NCBI GenBank assembly: GCA_013813075.1
Contig: JACCSI010000699.1
Location: 1 to 6,587 of the forward strand
Direction of reading: 5' to 3'
Source: Acidobacteriota bacterium
GTDB taxonomy: Bacteria > Acidobacteriota > Vicinamibacteria > Vicinamibacterales > UBA2999
DNA length: 6,587 bases
This document shows, piece after piece, positions 5,698-6,587 of the stretch (position 1 is the stretch's first letter; every line of letters starts with the position of its first letter). The position numbers and the translations under genes are program-made. The notes below the pieces were generated by a model that did not search any database, had not been told where the DNA came from, and saw only the letters and a program-made list of their open reading frames with translations.

Positions 5698-6100
5698 GCG
5701 CTGGCTCGTCAAGGAAGAACCGACCAACTACAGCTACGACCAATTCGTTGCCGATGGCGCGACGGTGTGGTCGGGGGTCAAGAACCCGCTCGCACAACGA
5801 CACCTTCGTGCGATGAAAAAAGGCGACCGCGTCTTTTACTACCATACGGGAAAAGAAAAGGCAGTGATTGGCACGGCAACCGTGACCATCGCGGCCTCCC
5901 CGGATCCCAACGATGCCACGGGCAAGTTGATGGTGGTAGAGATGGCCCCGGGCAAAAAACTGAAGCGCCCGGTCACGCTGGCCGAAATCAAAGCCGGCGG
6001 CCGGTTTCCGGACTTCCCGCTCGTGCGTTTGCCTCGCTTGTCGGTGATGCCGGTGACCGAAGAGCAGTGGGATGCCATTGAGGCGTTGGCACGAGGCTGA
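5696..6100 (+). CDS. EVE-domain protein (PUA-like fold, Thyn1-type putative modified-base reader)
   Basis: This 134-residue protein consists of one EVE domain over its whole length. Family hallmarks are WLVKEEPTNYSYDQF (3-17), VWSGVKN (24-30), the RAMKKGDRVFYYHTG segment (38-52), a VIGTATV strand (57-63), KRPVTLAEIK (90-99) and the terminal LVRLPRLSVMPVTEEQWDAI (109-128). The length is normal, so the gene looks complete. EVE belongs to the PUA/ASCH/YTH-like superfamily; the eukaryotic member Thyn1 binds oxidised methylcytosines, and bacterial EVE domains are often associated with modified-base sensing. No catalytic residues are expected. The ATG at 5696 overlaps the start of the divergent mug by two bases, so the two genes are physically coupled. 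The stop lies directly against the eroded 3' end of the convergent CNNM gene. Confidence 0.88.
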   Translation: MRWLVKEEPTNYSYDQFVADGATVWSGVKNPLAQRHLRAMKKGDRVFYYHTGKEKAVIGTATVTIAASPDPNDATGKLMVVEMAPGKKLKRPVTLAEIKAGGRFPDFPLVRLPRLSVMPVTEEQWDAIEALARG

Positions 6101-6101
6101 C

Positions 6102-6572
6102 GAGGACCTTATCGACACGACGGCCGTCCATGTCCACCACTTCGAACTTTCAGCCGCTATAGTCAAATGCGTCGGTGGTGTGCGGAATGTGTCCCAGGCG
6201 AGCCATGATGAAGCCCGCTATCGTGTGGTAAGCGCCGGCCTCATCGTCGGGTAATGCCACGTCGAGCCGGGACAGCACATCCTTCATTGGCGCCGATCCT
6301 TCGACCAGGATGAAGGCCGCGAGCGGCCTGGAGATCGTCGCCCCGCCATAGGCGCCGGCGAGGATGCCGACCAGAGTAATGCCGACCTGAACCGTCGAGA
6401 GAAACTGCTCTGGCGCGTTCGCGAGATCCAGCGCCAGTCTAGCGCGATGGTTTCCTTCTTCGGCGCGCTGTTGCAGCCGAATCTTGCGGGCGGCGACGAC
6501 CGAGATTTCCGACAGCGCAAACACCCCGTTGGCCAATACCAGCAACAGGATCTCGAACCAGACCCCGGCCAT
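6102..6572 (-). pseudogene. Decayed CNNM/HlyC-CorC family membrane protein gene (internal deletion plus nonsense codon)
   Basis: From the ATG at 6572 the frame gives 140 residues to a TGA at 6150-6152. Residues 1-87 match the start of the DUF21 (CNNM) domain: a membrane helix (4-23, FEILLLVLANGVFALSE), the basic RKIRLQQRAEEG loop and the QFLSTVQVGITLVGILAGAYGG helix. From about residue 89 the sequence is a CorC_HlyC C-terminal domain: LVEGSAPMKDVL, then LPDDEAGAYHTIAGFIMARLGHIP and FDYSG. The rest of DUF21 and both CBS domains, normally about 250-300 residues, are missing, with the join near 6305-6315. After the TGA the frame continues KFEVVDMDGRRVDKVLV, the family's usual ending, and relatives have Trp at the stop position, so a TGG to TGA change is likely. 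Intact relatives are membrane proteins implicated in Mg/Co handling. TACGAT at 6586-6581 could be a -10 box 8 nt upstream of the ATG. Confidence 0.8.
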
Positions 6573-6587
6573 GCGAAACCATCGTAT

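Noticed and set aside
5698..5727. Upstream TTG start for mug
   Set aside because: It would add ten residues without similarity to Mug, and no Shine-Dalgarno precedes it. The ATG at 5697 fits the family start.
6150..6152. TGA read as tryptophan or selenocysteine (alternative code)
   Set aside because: TGA ends uup, mug and the EVE gene in this window at sensible places while TGG encodes Trp elsewhere, and the gene already carries an internal deletion, so a nonsense mutation is simpler.
5507..6166. 219-codon minus-strand frame opposite the EVE gene and part of mug
   Set aside because: It covers both the EVE gene (antisense) and the mug start in the wrong frame; the composition looks like a shadow, with no domain or start signal.

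Overview
The window is a chromosomal segment of a GC-rich bacterium, with no transposase, integrase, CRISPR array or RNA gene that I can see. Gene style points to a soil-type lineage such as Acidobacteriota (Vicinamibacteria) or a deltaproteobacterial relative: a secretion/pilus ATPase fused to a receiver domain, a hybrid-kinase relic, GTG starts and weak Shine-Dalgarno sites. That placement is an inference from style, not from a marker gene.

Layout. At the left edge (2-805, +) is the 3' end of a GspE/PilB-type secretion or pilus ATPase whose C-terminus carries a complete response-regulator receiver domain. A 127-bp gap follows. It contains a strong Shine-Dalgarno-like sequence, a stop codon and a short relic of another receiver domain. 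Then comes an intact receiver domain (933-1412, +). Relic plus intact domain look like the tail of a hybrid histidine kinase that has lost everything upstream.

The centre holds two ABC-F ATPases (ribosome-associated, non-transporting) that are divergently transcribed from a roughly 160-bp intergenic region: a Uup-type protein on the minus strand (1425-3275) and a second ABC-F of 545 residues on the plus strand (3444-5081). The region between them contains two perfect palindromes and two candidate -10 boxes so close to the start codons that both genes may be leaderless.

To the right, a Mug/TDG-type mismatch uracil glycosylase (5146-5697, -) and an EVE-domain modified-base reader (5696-6100, +) are arranged head to head. 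Their start codons share one CATG, so each gene's promoter must lie inside the other. The pairing of a base-excision glycosylase with a putative modified-base reader is the most suggestive functional association here.

The right edge (6102-6572, -) is a decayed CNNM/HlyC-CorC-family membrane protein gene. The first part of the DUF21 membrane domain is joined in frame to the C-terminal CorC_HlyC domain, with the rest of DUF21 and the CBS pair missing. A TGA stands where the family normally has tryptophan, and the conserved C-terminal residues continue in frame beyond it.

Three compact gene pairs (the ABC-F pair, mug/EVE and their convergent neighbours) are thus flanked by genes showing deletion or erosion: the hybrid-kinase relic on the left and the CNNM pseudogene on the right.
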